Below are positions 62,070 to 64,000 of a DNA stretch of 64,000 nt, piece after piece. The first letter of the stretch is position 1; each line of letters starts with the position of its first letter. This DNA is from Formicarius rufipectus (lineage: Eukaryota > Chordata > Aves > Passeriformes > Formicariidae). The stretch spans positions 248,673 through 312,672 of the forward strand of contig VXAU01000929.1 of the NCBI GenBank assembly GCA_013399695.1, in the 5' to 3' direction. The position numbers and the translations under genes were made by a program. The notes below the pieces were generated by a model. It searched no databases. It was not told the DNA's origin and saw only the letters and a list, made by a program, of their open reading frames with translations.

Positions 62070-64000
62070 TCCTGCCCCGGGCTCAGCCGCGGCCACCGAG
62101 GTGCCCAGAGCCCGCAGGCACGGCCAAGCCCAGTTCCCACAGCACCACTCAGGTCAGGGTCAGTCGGAGGAAGGCAAGCAATAAACCCTGGCTGACCAAG
62201 ACACGAGCTCTGCTTGGAGGCTCACTGAATCATGCCCAGATAACCCCAACAGGCTACCACACCCAGGGCAGGGGAGGAAATCAAAACTTCTGCCAATCTG
62301 AGGAGGGAAAAAGACATTTCTGAAGCCCTGATCTTACACCAGTAACAAAAGCAAGATATAGTTAGTATTTGCAGATCTTCAGTTGGATCTCTAGGGATGA
62401 CTCTTGCACCCTAAAAGTGTGCCCAATTTACCGGTGATGGATCTCAAATACTTTAGAATAAAGGAAGCCCTGCCCATTCCCAATACATGCAGTCATTCCT
62501 GTAACTTCAGTGTGTTTTTCTTAAGCACCTGTGAATATATTTAGGTAGTTCTTTCAAGTCTATGTTGTCACACACTGGTTTTGATTCTGCACAGAAATAT
62601 TTGCCTCTGGTCAAAGGGTTTTTTTGTAGACATAGACAAAGATGTCTTCTGGCAGATGCAGGGGGTAAAAAAGTTTTAGTCTTATCCAGGTGCACAAAAA
62701 CAGCAGTGGCAAAAGCTGGCAAACAGAAAAGAGATAAGAACATGGGCTGACAATGTAATTGGTGGGATGAAACAGCAGAGATACAAAAGGGAGAAATATG
62801 AAGAAATATTACACTTCAAACACGGAGACAACAGAGTGGACACATGAGCTGGTCATTGCTGAAGGTAAACTAATGTTAATAGACCTTTCCTGGTTAAAAA
62901 AAGTGACATGAATAGGAGAGTCATAGGAAAAGGCACATCATGGAGCAGAGTTTTGTCAGAGAACACTGCTGCCAGTATTGCATGAGTTTGACATGTTCAC
63001 TTTCTTTTTGTCAAGGCCACTGTGGTTATTTCTCTGTATATTAATGAATGTGTCTTTCAAAATTAATTCCTGGTTATCTCACTTCAACCAGTGTCTGTCA
63101 CTAACAGTTAAATAGATGATTTCTCCCCGCTTTTCAGATTTCTTAGGGAAAAAAAAAATTCCGTGACAACTTGGAAATGTGATTCACAGATCAAATATAC
63201 TTCAAGTCCTGGAAGTAACAGCCACTCTGTACTGCAGTATTCACTAGGGGCTTCAAATAGGGACAAGCAGCTGAGCAGAGGCCAGAGAGCCAATTTGCCT
63301 ACTAATGGCTGCACAGCCCCCCAGGGACAGCTTTTTGAACCCCCATCTCTTGTCAAACATTATTAAAGCAAAAGCAGCAAACCATAACTACAACATCCTC
63401 AGCCAAAGAAAGTGTTTTCACGTATGCAATGTATTGCCAACATGCAATGTGTATGTTGTATTCTTGTATACAGTCTGCTGAGTCACAGATTAATGAATTG
63501 AGAGGAGAACATATTTATTCTCTTAACTGAACACGCAGTTACCTTTCAGTCCTCTACATCAGCCTGTTCCAATGGCACTACTCATCCCATTTCCTGAGAA
63601 ATGTTATTTTTTTAATAATTGAATATTTCTTAAAATATAAATAAGCTCATCTATCACCATTAATTTTGGCTAACTAGATCTTCACAGGAACAGTTTGCAA
63701 AGACTTTGGTATCAAGCAAACCTGTAACCAACAGCTTCAGAAATGCTGTCTCTAACATCCAACAATCACCAGTTATTCAATCTCAGAATCACACATTCAT
63801 TTCAGTTCAAAACAGCACCCTCTCTCAACTTCTATAAACTTCAGGGACTGTTGAAGTGATTTCAACAGAAGAAAGACTGCCAATAGGAAAAAAAGCACAG
63901 CAACTACATTCAGAGTCACAAAGATACAAACATTATACTCAAACATATTATGATTTCCCTCAATTTCTCTCTGATAATGCAGGTCAACTGACATCAAAGC
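62070..64000. other. Sequence upstream of ANXA2, nothing recognised
   Basis: Unique sequence with no supported gene. In mammals the next gene upstream is ICE2, transcribed in the same direction, so its 3' end could lie beyond this window. I saw no ICE2 coding sequence here. Confidence 0.65.

Noticed and set aside
60821..62140. Open frames of 300-440 codons at the ANXA2 promoter
   Set aside because: Most of their length is N, and the rest is GC-rich minisatellite and promoter sequence in which stop codons are rare.
63797..63997. 66-codon minus-strand frame with one hydrophobic segment resembling a membrane helix
   Set aside because: AT-rich codons easily produce such segments. No splice context, conserved motif or family was recognised. 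It would need cross-species conservation to be reconsidered.

Overview
The window looks like nuclear DNA from a bird. Two degraded CR1 LINE copies are present, and the only protein-coding gene I can support is a multi-exon annexin A2 (ANXA2) whose predicted protein resembles the avian form as I recall it. The species cannot be read from the sequence. There is no bacterial, plasmid or phage architecture, and I found no RNA gene, CRISPR array or intact mobile element.

Layout. About 1-33,100 is gene-free. It holds unique sequence, several tandem-repeat blocks (about 13.2, 21-22, 29.8 and 32.3-33.0 kb) and a few stretches that look like candidate conserved non-coding elements. A CR1 fragment at about 33.13-33.59 kb lies just beyond the ANXA2 poly(A) site. 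ANXA2 then fills about 33.8-61.25 kb on the minus strand. Its CpG-rich, TATA-like promoter and untranslated exon 1 are near 61.2 kb, the start codon is in exon 2 (56,451), and the stop codon is at 34,097. Two runs of N (21,269-21,871 and 61,323-61,929) each adjoin or sit inside a tandem repeat. The second removes sequence just upstream of the ANXA2 promoter. From about 62.1 kb to the end nothing was recognised.

Gene model. Twelve coding exons were placed by hand from splice sites and reading-frame continuity. Their lengths (48 coding bases in exon 2, then 100, 95, 114, 91, 80, 60, 94, 96, 59, 123 and 60) sum to 1,020 bases, which is 339 codons plus stop, the same length as human ANXA2. All introns are GT-AG except the last, which has a GC donor with an otherwise ideal consensus. 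The product is a Ca2+-dependent phospholipid-binding protein with four annexin repeats and the N-terminal S100A10-binding helix. It carries Ser in place of the mammalian redox-active Cys9.

Context. In mammals the region beyond the ANXA2 3' end runs toward FOXB1, and the next gene upstream is ICE2/NARG2. If bird synteny is the same, the gene-free left half is the ANXA2-FOXB1 interval, a plausible home for developmental enhancers. That is inference. I found no convincing undescribed biological system. The most checkable oddities are the GC-AG intron, the altered cysteine set, the cluster of GC-rich minisatellites around the promoter, and a 61-unit hexanucleotide repeat beside an isolated CpG-rich patch.
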